Shown: piece by piece, positions 35,933-48,612 of the stretch
How the letters are laid out: each line of letters opens with the position of its first letter
Numbering within the stretch: position 1 is the first letter of the stretch
NCBI GenBank assembly: GCA_024704765.1
Contig: JAKMXF010000364.1
Coordinates: 1-64,000, forward strand
From: Oopsacas minuta
Taxonomy: Eukaryota > Porifera > Hexactinellida > Lyssacinosida > Leucopsacidae
Direction: 5' to 3'
Length of the DNA: 64,000 bases
The notes under the pieces: model-generated
Told to the model about the DNA's origin: nothing
The model's input: only the letters and a program-made list of their open reading frames with translations
Databases searched by the model: none
Made by a program: the position numbers and the translations under genes

Positions 35933-36200
35933 ATCATTGGTCGTTTTTTGTGACAGATTGTCTAAATACATATTACGAATTTCAAATCAATAAAGTAGTG
36001 AATAAATGGGAAATCTTGCAATTATTGTTATTCCAAAACATATACGTCTACTCAACTTAAGAATTGAAAATGTATAAGAGAAACCTGACTCAAAGTAGTG
36101 TATCCTCAATAACAACATATCAAAGGGAAGCATCTATCGACGTGAAATATTCTGGAGTATAAAAGGCAAGGTAATATGAACACCCTCATAACTCTAAAAG

Positions 36201-38108
36201 ATGTCGGACACTAAGGAACAGTCTCTTCGTGAGGAGATGTTGAAACGAAAAAGCTCCGATGCCAAATCATTATTGATGACCAAACACAAGGATTTTTGTT
36301 GCTTGAAGGGGTCAAAGTTGCATCTGACACCGCAAAGAAGTCCAACAGGCAGTACTATATCCTTGGCAGGTATGTGAACAAATAATTATTGGTTCAACAA
36401 TTAAGCTTGAGTCATGGCTGCATTACTTGGATTCAGGTCAAATAAATGTTCTATACAATACCATAATTAGTTCTTTAATTGTATAGAGCCTAAGTACGTA
36501 CGTTGTTTTAGGATTTCTTGGCTGTACATGGAAAATATGCCAATAATATTGCGGACTACGGTTGTGTACTCTGTTGCTGCCATCGATTAAGTGACATATT
36601 TTATATATTTTACAGATACGAAATTCTTCAGTGTGGCGATGTTGAGAAGTTGATTCGAAAGCAGAGTGAAGGCTCCCAAGAAATTATTTACTTTACTCAC
36701 ATAGATGATATGTTCGACATCATTAAACGCGCTCATGTTGCATGCGGCTATGGCGGTCGAGACAAGATGACTAAAGCTTTGAACAAATATGCAAACATCA
36801 CTCGCGACTCCATTGAGCACTACAAATCTCTCTGTGTTCAATGTCACAGAAACGTAAGCGTTCCACCACTAAGGGTGTTGTTGTGAAGCCAATTCTGTCC
36901 CAAGACTTTGGTTCCCGTGCTCAGGTTGACCTCATTGACATGCAGTCTATGTGTAAAGTTTCATATAGCTGGATCCTAGTTTATCAAGACCACTTAACAA
37001 AGTATTGTGTATTACGCCCTTTGACTTCCAAACGTGCTGCTGAAGTCGCGTGGCAATTGATTGACATTTTCTTGTTACTAGGCGCTCCTCAAATTCTCCA
37101 GAGTGACAACGGCAGTGAATTTACAGCATCAGTCATCACTGAACTGAAGGTTATTTGGCCTGATCTACTTATGGTCCATGGTAAGCCTCGCCATCCCGAA
37201 AGCCAGGGATCAGTTGAGAGACTGAATTGTGACGTCAAAGACATACTAACTGCCTGGTTAGGTGACAATGACTCCACAGATTGGCCAACTAGGCTTCGTT
37301 TTGTGCAGTTTCAGAAGAACAGTGGTTACCATTCTGGAATTAAACAATCCCCATTCAAGGCCCTGCTTGGACGTGATGCACAAGTTGGACTACGTTCAGC
37401 ATCCCTTCCTAATGAAATCCTAGAACTCCTTGTGTCCGAAGATGACCTAATGGCTGCATATCAGTAATCTGACCCCTCTCAAGTCTCTCCAGGTAGCCAG
37501 ACCACAGTTTCTCCAAATCTTCTTACACAAGAAGATAAGTCACCTGATCCCTCAGAAGCTACTTCTTCAACATCTTTATCTGCTCATTCGTCTCAGGTAA
37601 CCGCTATCCAAATACGGCACGATAACATTCAACTCAACCGCAAGAGAACAGCTGAAGGACAGATAGCTCAGGCCGAACGCATGTTGAAACGAAGTCGTCT
37701 AGAGCAGGTCGCTGGAAACCCTGGAGATAATGTAATTATTCCAATCCTTTTAGTGGATTGCGGTAGAGGAGATCCTCAAAACATAATGGGTGTAATTCTG
37801 GAAAGAAAGAAAATGACATGTACCGTATAGCAGTCCATACAGGAATCCTGAAAGGATCTTACAGCCGAAATCAATTTGATTTGTGTCCCCATCCGCTACA
37901 CAGTGTGAACGATTTCACCATAGACAAAGAAATAGGCCTACGACAAGCTGTTCAACAAGAGTCTAAGTGTGGTGGACAACGGTTTGCCAAGTGTAACTGT
38001 ACACAAAGTGGCAAACAATGCAAATCAAACAAATGTAAATATTTCAAGGCTGGACTTAAATGTAATAGCAAATGTCACGCGAGCATAACCTGCCTCAACA
38101 AGATCTGA
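36201..38108 (+). pseudogene. KRBA2-like integrase (H2C2 finger, rve core, Cys-rich tail), broken
   Basis: ATG at 36201. A frameshift around 36270 leads into CQIIIDDQTQGFLLLEGVKV and YYILGR, then a GT-AG intron at 36370-36615 that joins cleanly to YEILQCGDVEKLIRKQ. A zinc-binding region follows (IIKRAHVACGYGGRDKM, CVQC). A frameshift near 36845 precedes the integrase core: QVDLIDMQS (D), LQSDNGSEF (D), HPESQGSVERLN (E). The frame reaches a TAA at 37465, then reads on through a Ser/Thr-rich linker, with another frameshift near 37800. The Cys tail is CNCTQSGKQCKSNKCKYF, CNSKCHASITCLN. All three catalytic acids survive. The family includes the domesticated vertebrate gene KRBA2. Confidence 0.85.
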
Positions 38109-38494
38109 ATGGGAACGATATATGAACTATTTAGTCAGTATGCTGTAATCACATGCTTTTAATTGATATTGATATCAATTAATTAAATTCGTAATATGTT
38201 TTCAGTCAATCTGTCAAAAAAAACGACCAATGATTCAGTCAATTTGTAAATTAACTGAATTTACACATTGACTGTAACATATATACCTTTAATACCTTAT
38301 ATACCTTAATATAACGTATAATACGTCTGAGGAGATCACATATAACGTATAATACGTATTATACGTAATTCGCGTATTAAACAACTTAGCTTTTATCTCT
38401 GTAGTGCCGCTTCTCGACCCTGTTCTATCAGTTATGTGCATTTCTTTAATCTACCTCTCGATTTCTCCTTTTTTATACTTTCAATTAGCTTGTC

Positions 38495-41345
38495 ATGCCC
38501 AACAGGTGTTCTGCCCCTGATGTCGGAGTAATTACGCAGGAGGACCTTATATTCCAGTATTTAAGTTGCCAAATGGTCCACCTGATTTTGTTAATTGTTG
38601 GCTTCGAGCGCTCTGTAGAGAAGGTATCAGAGACTTAAAGAATGTGTTTGTGTGTGCTCAAAACATTTCCTCGACGAAGAAATTCAGATCAGTTTATCAA
38701 TCCATCAACCAGATGGAACATACTTAGAAGTACCAGCTAAGCCTAAATTGCAGAAGGATACAGTGCCAAGATTTCTACCTGGATGTCCACTTTATCTCTC
38801 TTCATCTGACACCATACCTCCGAGATTTGATAGATCTTTGAGAGAACAGCATTTTGTTGATACTGCAATAAATGAGAGTCTATTACAGTATAACCAAGAC
38901 AAAGAACTTTTCAGAATTCCACACTGGAAGACTTGGTATCCAAAACGAAGCACTCGGTTTGCCTAATCATTGGTTCGTTTGGTCTTCTGATGATAATTCC
39001 TTTAATTTACTCAAACCTTCTATAACGAATAACAGTTTGATTGCAATTCGATGCTCGTTAACTATTACCAAAACATTACATACTATTGGTTTCTACGAAG
39101 GTATACGCATTCCTCTTTCTCTCACTAAGATAGATGATATTCGTCAACTTAACGATTTGCTCAAAGAAATTGAAAACCATTCTGCCCCTACTAATTCTCC
39201 TGAAACATTCCAACACCATGTCAGAGAAGCAACCGGAAGCATTCGTAAAGCTATAGACTCTCTTTCAACTGGAGAAGAATCTGGAAACCAACAGCCTCTA
39301 TTATCAAGTCTTCAGTTTATTCTATACCAATTGGATAATACTTTGATCGCGAAAACTATGAGGCAATACAATATCGAAACTCTTGTCTTGTCCCTCAATG
39401 CCAACTTATCTCGCCAGTTTGTTATAGATATCTTCAATCCATGGACTGTCTATCATTGCCGCACCTTTCTACTCTAGAGCGCTTATATTCCAAATTTTGG
39501 TTTGGATTCTGTGTTTAAGAACTAACTCAAACAATCAGTCACTCAGTTAAACAAATGGGAACGAAATGTAATGATTCAGATGGATGATATTCATGTAAAA
39601 TCTACATTTACAAACAACGGAGGTAAGAAAATTGGATCTTCTTTGAATCCTACTGATCCTGCAAAAACCGTTTTTGCCTTCATGATATCAAGTTTGTCCA
39701 AACGATGGTCCAGTATTATCCGTTTACTGCCCTGTTCGAGCTCATCTGCCGAGGTACTCTTTCCTATCATCAAAGATGTTATTCGTGATGGTGAAGCATG
39801 TGGACTCTCTGTACACATTTTATGTACTGATAATTACCCATTGAACGTTAACATTTTCAAGTTATTTTCTCCAAGCCGACTTCTAGAGCATATTGTTCCT
39901 CATCCTATGGACTCAAACAGGCCATTGTTTTGCTTTTTGACTTCGTTCACATAATCAAATCGATACGTAATAACTGCCTAAACTAAATAGATTATAATAA
40001 AACATTCACTTATCCAGATTTTTGAGAACATACAAGTTGCGAGTACTGCAATTTTCGAAGAAATTCGCAAATTATATAAAAGTGACCAACACTCTGTTGC
40101 TAAATTAGCTCCATGATTAACCTCTAAAGGTGGTTGGCCTTCCACTTTAGAACGACAAAATGTTTCTTTAGCTTTAAGGATATTTGATGAATCTACAGCC
40201 GCTGCATTAAACGTTAGCCACCAATCGCGATACTACACTTCTACAAATTCACAGACTGCAGACATTATCGCCATTATTTGTTATGTTTGGAAGATATTCA
40301 ACATCAATACTCCGAACAAGGGTATCCTTCACAAAGATGAATCTTCAGTTCCACTTGCCTACAATGATACCAGATTTATGTTCCTTCAACGTGTAGTTGA
40401 TTGGGCTGAATGTTGGCGTGTCATGCCTGACAAAAGAGGCAAATTCAGTCCTCAAACCTTTACAAGTTTTCGTCACTCTTGCATTAGACTCCCATGCATT
40501 GTAAACCATCTGACTGGATATTGTGGTTATTCGTACGTCCTTTCTTAGTTCTTGCAAAATGATCCCCTTGAGCATCATTTTGGCTTGCATAGGATGTTGT
40601 CAGGAGCACAATACCACATTAGCTATGCCAGGTCCTTTAAACAGAACGGAGAATAAATTTGTCCAGCATACTCAAATTATTTTCGAAAAAGCCTGTAGAA
40701 GATAGCATATCACTTAAGAACTTCATAGGATCGTGCTCATCCTCTTGTGACCAAGACTCCCATGCGTCTTTCAGCTTGGAGATGTATCTCTCGGCGATTC
40801 AGGGATATTCAGGGCTAGAATTAAACAAGCAAATACTCCAATCACTCTCTTTTATAGCAGGAGGCTACTCAGTGCATGCCTATTACAAATTCTTTACTAA
40901 ATGTCAATCATGTCTCTTATTCCTCAATGAATACAAAGACATGGAAATTGAAGAACCTTCAGATTCTGAATATCGATTAATTCAGATAATCGACCGAGGC
41001 TCACTAAAATGGTCAAGTAGTGATGTCATAGATGTAATTATTACGCTATGGAAAGTATTCTCTTCTATCGAGAGTCAACTAAGCATATTCAATAACTTTA
41101 GAACCGGTCCTTCTAGAAGTATCCTGATACAGTTAACAACAAGTCTTATAGAAGATGAACAAGCTGAAGTATGGAGAGTGATGTGTGACGGATGTAGTAC
41201 ACTCATGTGGGGTGTATTAGCTAAACTATTGATCGCTACTTCAAACTGTCTTGTATCAAATAAGATTAAGAACATGAATTCCCAGCTACCCTTGAAATCA
41301 TGTGTCGAAAATACTCGAAAATTAAAGAAACTGAAGCCTAATTAG
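38495..41345 (+). pseudogene. P-element transposase with THAP domain (THAP9-like), broken
   Basis: THAP domain at 38495-38810: MPNRCSAP, a frameshift, PVFKLPNGPPDFVNCWLRAL, a frameshift, VCSKHFLDEEI and KLQKDTVPRFLPGCP, giving the C..C...C..H pattern and the closing AVPRF-like motif. Then come IPLSLTKIDDI and a helical part (to 39475). The RNase H-like core follows: IQMDDIHVKSTFTNNGGKKI, DPAKTVFAFMISSLSKRWSS, HILCTDNYPLNVNIFKLFSP. A badly shifted stretch covers 39950-40650 (SFRHSCIRLPCIVNHLTG). The C-terminus reads LQSLSFIAGGYSVHAYYKFF, RLIQIIDRGSLKWSSSDV and TGPSRSILIQLTTSLIE. Order and motifs match P/THAP9 transposases. Many lesions. Confidence 0.85.
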
Positions 41346-41744
41346 CTTATCATTTACCGCTTTCATATGCGTATCTTTTATTATTTTGTACCATTATCAG
41401 GCACTCGCTATTTGAAATATACTTAGCAATAAATCCAATAATAGTTTCTTTCATGGGTTCACATTTTAGTTAATTTTCTCTACTATAACATTTATTGTAA
41501 AAATAAGGACTTAAATGCATCCTTTGCCTTTAAAATCGCTTAAGAACAATTTTAATTTCACGATTTGGGTGAATACCATCAAATACATAATTATTTGAAA
41601 TAATATTTGATGGACTTACACGATATCTATGGTCCAAAAGTCGCACTAGTGAACAGGCTTTATTATAACGTAAGTTACGTTTAATGCTATTTTTATGTAA
41701 AACATTAAAATTTGACATGATAAAGTTGGGTAAATTCCTGCCGT

Positions 41745-42190
41745 CCCATGGATGGCTATTTAAGGAAAATTCATTGTAACTCAGAAGGTTTAAATGTTTT
41801 CGCCAAATAAGTCATGCCAATACCAAGAATATACCTGACCTCCCATACTATAATAATATATTTGACATGATATTTCTACTCAGTATGACGTAATCTATGT
41901 TATACCCATATATGGTCATAATCAAATTACGTCATAGTGAGTGGACATGTCTTATCAAAGGTATTGGCCTGACTTATTTGGTGAAAACATTTAAAGCTTC
42001 TCAGTTGGTTTATTTAATATGCCATCCATTGTACCTCAATAATTTGCCAAACTTTATCATGCCAAATTTTTAATTTGTATAACAATGTCATTAGATCATT
42101 GAGTATGAATTCTGAAATCTTATTTGTTGGGATTGATGAAATATATGTCGTTTAATATGTAATACATTTATTCAGAACAAAACTTGATGC
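41745..42190. repeat. Foldback repeat copy with central CCCATATATGG
   Basis: Inverted arms at 41745-41870 and 41930-42045 (left CCATGGATGGCTATTTAA and TTTTCGCCAAATAAGTCATG; right, opposite strand, CAATGGATGGCATATTAA and TTTTCACCAAATAAGTCAGG). The loop contains TATGACGTAAT ... CCCATATATGG ... ATTACGTCATA. Downstream TATGTAATACATTTATTCAG is shared with the 1.9 and 58.8/62.9 kb copies. Confidence 0.75.
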
Positions 42191-44077
42191 TTTCGAAATC
42201 TTGAATATCAAATTTATTCTAATGAACTCAAGTTTCAGGTTCCGAGCGCCTACAGTCCTTATTTCAAGGAGTCTATGGTGATAACAGATAAATTTTATAC
42301 ATTTGTCAATCATAAATTACTTCATTTGGCAGACAGATACATGCATTTTCGAACACATGTTTCTAAACACTGATTATTTTATTTTGTTCACCATTTTTAA
42401 TTCGGGAGAGCCTTACCGCGGATTAGTGTCAGCATTGGTCCTAGATGTTGTTCTGACGTCTGAGTAAACTAATGATTGTCGGTCAAAATCTTACAATTTT
42501 CACATGCATACATGATACATGCATCTGCCAGACAATAAAGCGAGTCATTTTTGTTTGAAAAATGCAGCGTCCCCAAAAAATTGAATGTACTATTTCGTGT
42601 CATAGTTGAATATGCTTCAAATTGCATTTCATGGTAATAAAAGGTAGAGTCTACTGATTAAGTTTGCAAAAAGGCATGTTGTTTGACAGATTTATTACCA
42701 TGACAGTTTCACTACCTTACATGACAGAAGTATGACCCTTTAATCATGACATGAAATCGTATAACTCAACTCTTAGATCTTATCACACTGACAATAATGC
42801 ATTTCAATGGTTTCTTTGTTCTGCTCTAGAGTTATATTACGTGGCTAGGTATAAGTAAGATACTTTCATATTTTGCATGAATTGTTTCTTCCCACGTATT
42901 TTCATACCGAAATTGGACTGAGTTCGTTGTGTCGGATGGTCAATTAATTGTCTACCGTATCTGTTGTAATCCATCAAATTCATCAAATGAGTAATCATGT
43001 TGAAACACGTGGATGGAGTGTGGAAATAATGATTAGTATCTACAAACTTGATTGACACTGACCAGCTGTTAAAACCTCTTCCATTTTTTTCAATATTATG
43101 AAAAGGTGTGAGATATGATTAATCATTTGATAAATCTGTTAATTTTTAATTTGAGGCCATGAAAATCCCAAAATTAAACTCGTTTCATATAATTGCCCCT
43201 GACTACATGTTGAAAACTGATCTATAGCATGCTTTTGAATTTACATAGAAATATGTGATAATCTGATCAATCACCAAAAACTTTTAAATGTTCACTTTTA
43301 TTAGATATTTATACCCGATATGCACATTTCTGATCCAAATGTAGATTAGACCAATTTTCATCTTTCTCGGGTTCCTAGATTTCTCACGACCGCGCGGACG
43401 TACGTCGCACATCCTCCATGCATAAGGATATGCATAAGAGCTGCAATAAAATTACCTAATTGGTGGTGATAAATTTATATTAAAAAATGGCCTTCCTCTG
43501 CCTACGGCGCTTTTAAGTGAAATAAGGAATATGTAGGCATTCATACAGGTTTATGTTGTAACGACCTATATTTTTGCTAAGAGTTAAGCTCAGCTAGCAT
43601 AGAATATACTCGGGGTTAAACTGGTCCGCTACATCGTAATACTTCACAGTTACAACTCACATAAGTTCTGTCCGATATTGAAAATAAGTTATTATCAGAG
43701 ATTAGTGTGAAAAACATTATATTTTAGATTAAGATAGAGCGAAGAGAGCTGAAATATGAATCTCATGATCAACTCAACAAAGCTCTCGCTGTTACTCGTG
43801 ACCTAAGCTTAGGATACTCGTGAAATAACTAAAATTACCAATTTTGTGATTCTTTCGCGGTCATGGTTTGTAACGTGGACTGCCTGTTGACAACTCCTGC
43901 ATTAGGGAATATCCCTATGGGAGCTCCACTAAAAAATGTATATTCACGAAAATTTTATCAAGCCATGGAATTTTCATTGACATACGTGATGTGGTGCAAT
44001 GAGATGTATGTATACTATATACTATTCCGTACTAATTAACTTAAGTGTATATCTTTATTATTATCAGCAATTTATTT
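42191..44077. other. Intergenic, no gene recognised
   Basis: No domain-bearing frame. A short CpG-rich patch (CGACCGCGCGGACGTACGTCG) at about 43388-43408 is unusual locally but unexplained. Confidence 0.4.
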
Positions 44078-44350
44078 GTACTAGCGCGCTTTGCCTGCTA
44101 GATCGCTGTGGGAGAGCGCAGTGCCTCAGATTAGATTAAGTATTTAGCAAATATTCCTTAGTATTTGGTCGCTCTGTGACTGGTTAACTCGGCACTTCGT
44201 GCCTCGGATATATAACATAGCAGAAACTTTAAGATTTTATTATTCACGGTCCATCCAAATTACACTCAAAGTGTTCTGTAGTAACACTGAAATGTTGTGC
44301 TGCTTTTGGTTAGTAAACTAGGCACTTTGTGCATTAGGTATCAAGAAATT
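44078..44350. repeat. Dispersed repeat with 'tagcgcg...ggcactt' blocks, copy 2
   Basis: Parallel to 15096-15350: CTAGCGCGCTTTGC, TTGGTCGCTCTGTGAC, AACTCGGCACTTCGTGCCTC, AAGATTTTATTAT, CACTTTGTGCATTAGGTATC, AAGAAATTCTGAAAT. Confidence 0.6.
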
Positions 44351-45454
44351 CTGAAATTTGGAAAATTTTGTTATTTTTGTACAGACTGATGACGAAACAA
44401 TCCCATGATGTAATACCTTTGGTCGAATCATGACATCTAGACAATTGTCACGTTGATGATTAATTTACTTTGTATTTGTAGATTATGTTAGTATGGTAAT
44501 ATTGCATAAATATTTGCACATATTAATGTGGTCATAAACTATTTCGAAATATCTAACAAAATTATAGCATACTATTTTTCAATTCCTATATCATTGCTAA
44601 CCCAGGGGAATTACCCAATCCAACAATAAAGGAGTACCTCAATATACCTTAGAACAGCATTCAAGTAGGCACACCAAATCCAACATCCATGAGTAATTAC
44701 TTAATATGTATACGTATATGGGGGACCATTTGGCGGGGGATATCTGTTATAAAAGTTCCACCAGTATTTATCTAGCCACATCCTCAAGCGATGGTTCCCC
44801 TTCCTGAATAATGAATCAGAATCAAATCACCATGGGATATTCTTAACTCCTCTGAGGGGGAGTATAAGCAGTTAGCTTCATGTTAAACCCCCAATGCCCT
44901 GGCGGCCCATTTGTAATACCGGGTACTAGCCCACAACAAATTTTCTGTCATAATCTTGTCTCTCCAGGAGCGCAGTTTCGTATGTAGGTCAAGGGTTCAC
45001 GGACTATTTGATTGAAGGTAACTCTGGTCTGTTAAAGATACGGCCCTATTAACTGACTGAATTGCCCTGGGATATTGTGAACAGGCAGCCCAAGTGTATG
45101 CCATGAAGTTTCTGACCCCTATACCTGTAACAGGGCATATGCATCCCATGCGATTGTTTCTGCTACTTTCGGGTAATAAAGATTGTTTTTTCGAATTTCG
45201 CATTCACAAGTTCCACTTTTGTAAATATACTTGTTGTTTTATGAATATAGACCAAAAAATAGATGAAATATCAATAAACTCGTAGAGGTAGGGCGTTTAA
45301 ATGCAATATAGGGGTAATCGAGTAGGTTGACTCCGAATCACGCACTTTCAAGTTTCTCAAATGTAAATATATTTGTTGTTCTTCTGAATATACAGTGAAC
45401 AAAGATTTGGTACTTAAATATGCGTCACTAACTCTTAACGGCTAAAATGTGGTA
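44351..45454. other. Intergenic, no gene recognised
   Basis: Short frames around 44997-45285 carry no recognisable domain. Two spaced segments (45180-45265 and 45330-45405) share a ~40-bp similar stretch (TTCAAGTTTC/TTCACAAGTTCC then TGTAAATATA.TTGTTGTT). Confidence 0.4.
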
Positions 45455-45823
45455 AGTAGAGTTCGTCTATTAGCAATTGCATTATTAGCAAGATTCACTT
45501 ATTAGCAAGTTTGTGTAGGGTCGTAATGTCCCAAAATGCATTAATTTTGTTCGTATATTAGCAAGAACTTGTTATACGAGATTATTCTGTAGTATAGTAG
45601 TAAATCTAATTACATTATTCAATTTGAGGAAATTGTGGTTAGTTTGAATTAAGTAGAAAGCCTTCTCGTAAGTGTACTACAATAGCCTTAAGGATATGTA
45701 TTATATTATCATATACATCTATATACCTGTACATACAACAATAGTATTTATCAAATTGATTGAGTTACTCTATTAGGAAGTTTTCTCGTTTAAAACCCAA
45801 CTTGCTAATAAGCAAACTCCACT
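45455..45823. mobile_element. pogo/Tigger-type MITE, ~370 bp
   Basis: Ends AGTAGAGTTCGTCTATTAGC and, opposite strand, AGTGGAGTTTGCTTATTAGC are inverted; TA dinucleotides lie outside. The interior repeats TTATTAGCAAG several times near both ends. No coding frame. Confidence 0.7.
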
Positions 45824-46103
45824 ATAACAAAGTACACTGAATCCTAATTTCGAAAGTCCAAATTTCTCTTATGTTAATATATTGTGTGTTTTGTGCATAT
45901 AAATGAAACAAATAATTGAATGAATTATTTCTCAATTTCATTTTTCCATTTTATACCTTGCCAAATTTGAGTCTACTCCTTGAACTCGTAGAAATATATA
46001 TTTACATGGATACATGTGTATGCCGCGGAATACTTTATTAAAAGATTTTGTTTTCGATGAATTTCTACGTAATTTTAAAATATAATAGTTTAATAATAAA
46101 TTT

Positions 46104-46446
46104 CAGGACTGTATCATCTCATTTTGAGTTGGGATATAACTATTTTTTGTCTAGCAACTCTTTCAAGTCAGAAAAATTATGAGTTGATTTACCAACTCAC
46201 TTTCATAACCAAGAGTTGAACACGAAATAATGAGTTTCAAACATTATGACTGGTGCATTGCTGTTACGTCGGAAGCAAATTACATTGTTACATCTTTTCA
46301 CTTGATGATTCCCAATTTTTGTAACAGATAATGTACCAACTTTTCATATCTTCAGGCCCTATTTGCGTTATCAACTCATTCTACTCATTTACTCGATTAC
46401 TAGCAACTCATTCAACTCAATCAAGAAAATGAGTTGATACAGCCCT
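46104..46446. mobile_element. MITE with 'CTGTATCAACTCATTTT' ends, ~340 bp
   Basis: Left AGGACTGTATCATCTCATTT and, opposite strand, right AGGGCTGTATCAACTCATTT are inverted ends. AACTCATT or its complement recurs through both halves. No clear target duplication found. Confidence 0.6.
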
Positions 46447-48612
46447 AATTACTGCTTATCTCAAATTAGTCAATAATTTAATAATAATAAAGATGGTTGC
46501 ATTTTACACTATTGGCATTTAAATTACAATACAAATGATCTCAAATTACTGTCTGTGTCGATTTATCAACTTAATTTTCGTGGATTATTGAATTTATGCT
46601 ATTCTACTAAAGATCCATTTTAGCAAAGAAAGATAAAATCGAACTTTTATGATCTTATTAGACATTTAAAATGTTATGCAAATTCTACGTCAATATTTAT
46701 CCATTTATAAAGTGGAACCTAATCTCGAAGATAATTTTGAAATGTTCACCAAAAGTTATGAAATTCTGATTAATCATGTGATAAATGAGTGTATGTATAC
46801 TTAATAGAGTGTATTGCCCAATAGAATTGCAGTCCACATCAATATACGTAAATAGCTTACAGCGGTCATTCAATCATATGTAAACACAGAAGCAAATTTT
46901 ATCCATTTATTCCTAATTGTAAGACTCTATAATCTGATTGGGCTACGAAACAGAGGTGTCAAAAGAAGTTTAAATATACACATGAGAAATTTCCCAAATG
47001 TCAGGTGCACAACTAGATGTCACTACGAGTACATATGCAAGATTTGGTGTCTTATTCTCTTAAGGTGTCAACTGCAGAGCGAAAACATACGTATAGATAT
47101 ATATGTATGTATAAGTAGATATATGAATATCGATATATACTAAGTCAACCATTTTAGATCTGAGCCACTATGCTACGTAATAGTATTAGTCGGCACAGTA
47201 AGATGTAATTATTGAGAACTATCAGAGCTCGGCCTCTGGTTGGATTTCTGCTAGATTCTGTGTGGAATGTCTTATGGGGCCCCTGGTCTTCATGATTGTC
47301 TGTTGGAGTTTGCGAATGCTGTATGCCTGAAGGACGTCTTAGTGAACAATCAACAAACTAATCACATTGCTTCGGTGCTTTCGTTTGTGTAATTTTCATG
47401 TTGTAGTTATTTTGAGTTTTGAAATTGTCCGTTATAAGGATTGCAAACACTCTTTGTCTGCCGAAGCAAACAAATGGTTTAGGTTAGGGTCTAGAATATA
47501 GGAAATTATAATTTGGGGAGAGAGCTACAGAGACTTTAAGTTTTGAAGAATATTTAGTTGTCCATATGTAATTCCAGTGGGTTGATATGTTGCTAAGTTT
47601 AGCTCCTATTTGTATTCCATGTGTGGTGTGAAGGTCCAGTTCTGTTATCGTATAAAATGAATTCAATTTAATAGGAAATTGCTGTGTTGCTTTTTAGATG
47701 ACGTATTATCCTTGTTTAATACTTAATACCTACTTAAGTACTTTTTTAGGAAATCGTTTATTGATCAATAAGATCATCAGCTGAATTATACAATAATGTT
47801 ATGGCCTCAGGAACAGCTTAGTTCTAATTCACTTTCCAATGCAACAGTTATAATTCATTGGTTAAGAAATAGAATCATTTTGACAAAACTTATGTAAGTA
47901 TTTCTATCTCTCTTATACAATTAAGGCATATTAAGTATTTGAGGCTTTCATTAGTAGTCTGCTGGTAATTTACTTCGCCCAATGATTCTTTCCATTAAAT
48001 ATGGAAAAATAGATCGGTTACAGGTGCAATTTGATTTAGTCAAACATTATAGCAATAACTGATATGCGAGCATGAAAAGCCGCTTCGCTTGTTAGCGCTA
48101 TGCGACTTCTGCAAACAATTCGCGTTCTTAGAATTTGCCCTTCGGGCGCCTCTAAAATATGTACATACTAACTGGTAACTACATGACTGATAATAAATTA
48201 GTTATCCAATCGAATTCGTTTTATGCTATGTATTATTTTATTATTCAATAAAATTACAGTCTCAGCTAATAATTACGATCAATTACAACTTGTATTCAAT
48301 CAATTAAACTAATACATAAGATTGTCCGATATTTAATCAAACTATTAAACCAATTCGATATAGCGGTTATATAGGCTACTTAATGCTTAAAATATTAATT
48401 CACAATATAGTTACATGTTTATCCAATTGGCGTTTGAAGAATTCTGCGAAATTGGAACAAGAGATGAATTATTTGCCGTAAAATTAAATTGTGTTTGAGC
48501 TTAACTTATGATAGGACTGGATATTTCCAATTGGTAAAGCCTCAAATCTGAGATGTCAATACATTTTGGCACCTCTCTCATAGAGTTTACAAGATATTGC
48601 TAAGATGACATA
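46447..48612. other. Intergenic, no gene recognised; partial dispersed repeat at its end
   Basis: No domain-bearing frame. The part 48400-48610 (TAAAGCCTCAAATCTGAGATG, TCAATACATTTTGGCACC) is similar to 7440-7600. Around 48083-48155 lie CGCTTCGCTTGTTAGCGC and CCCTTCGGGCGCC, reminiscent of the repeat at 44078. Confidence 0.4.

Larger units (their letters stand above)
35793..38287 (+). mobile_element. Ginger/KRBA2-like integrase DNA transposon, nested in the P element
   Basis: Ends match in inverted orientation: GGTATATATGTTACAGTCAA on both, continuing through TGTGTAAA, AATTTACAAATTGACTG, ATCATTGGTCG and ATATTACGAATTT on the inner side. The flanks CTTAA and TTTAA match at 4/5, in keeping with the short target duplications of Ginger-type elements. 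About 2.5 kb with a single integrase gene. Confidence 0.78.
35340..41680 (+). mobile_element. P-type (THAP) DNA transposon, with a nested Ginger-like element
   Basis: Terminal inverted repeats of about 150 bp: left arm 35340-35490 (ACGTTATAATAAGGTCTGTT, CACTAGTGTGA, TGGTATTCACCCAAATCGTG, TTCTTAAGCGATTTTAAAG) and its inverted counterpart 41525-41680. The flanks TTTGATGC and TTTAATGC may be a worn 8-bp duplication, one base offset. The transposase gene is at 38495-41345. Removing the nested 35793-38287 element leaves about 3.85 kb, plausible for a P element. Confidence 0.75.
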
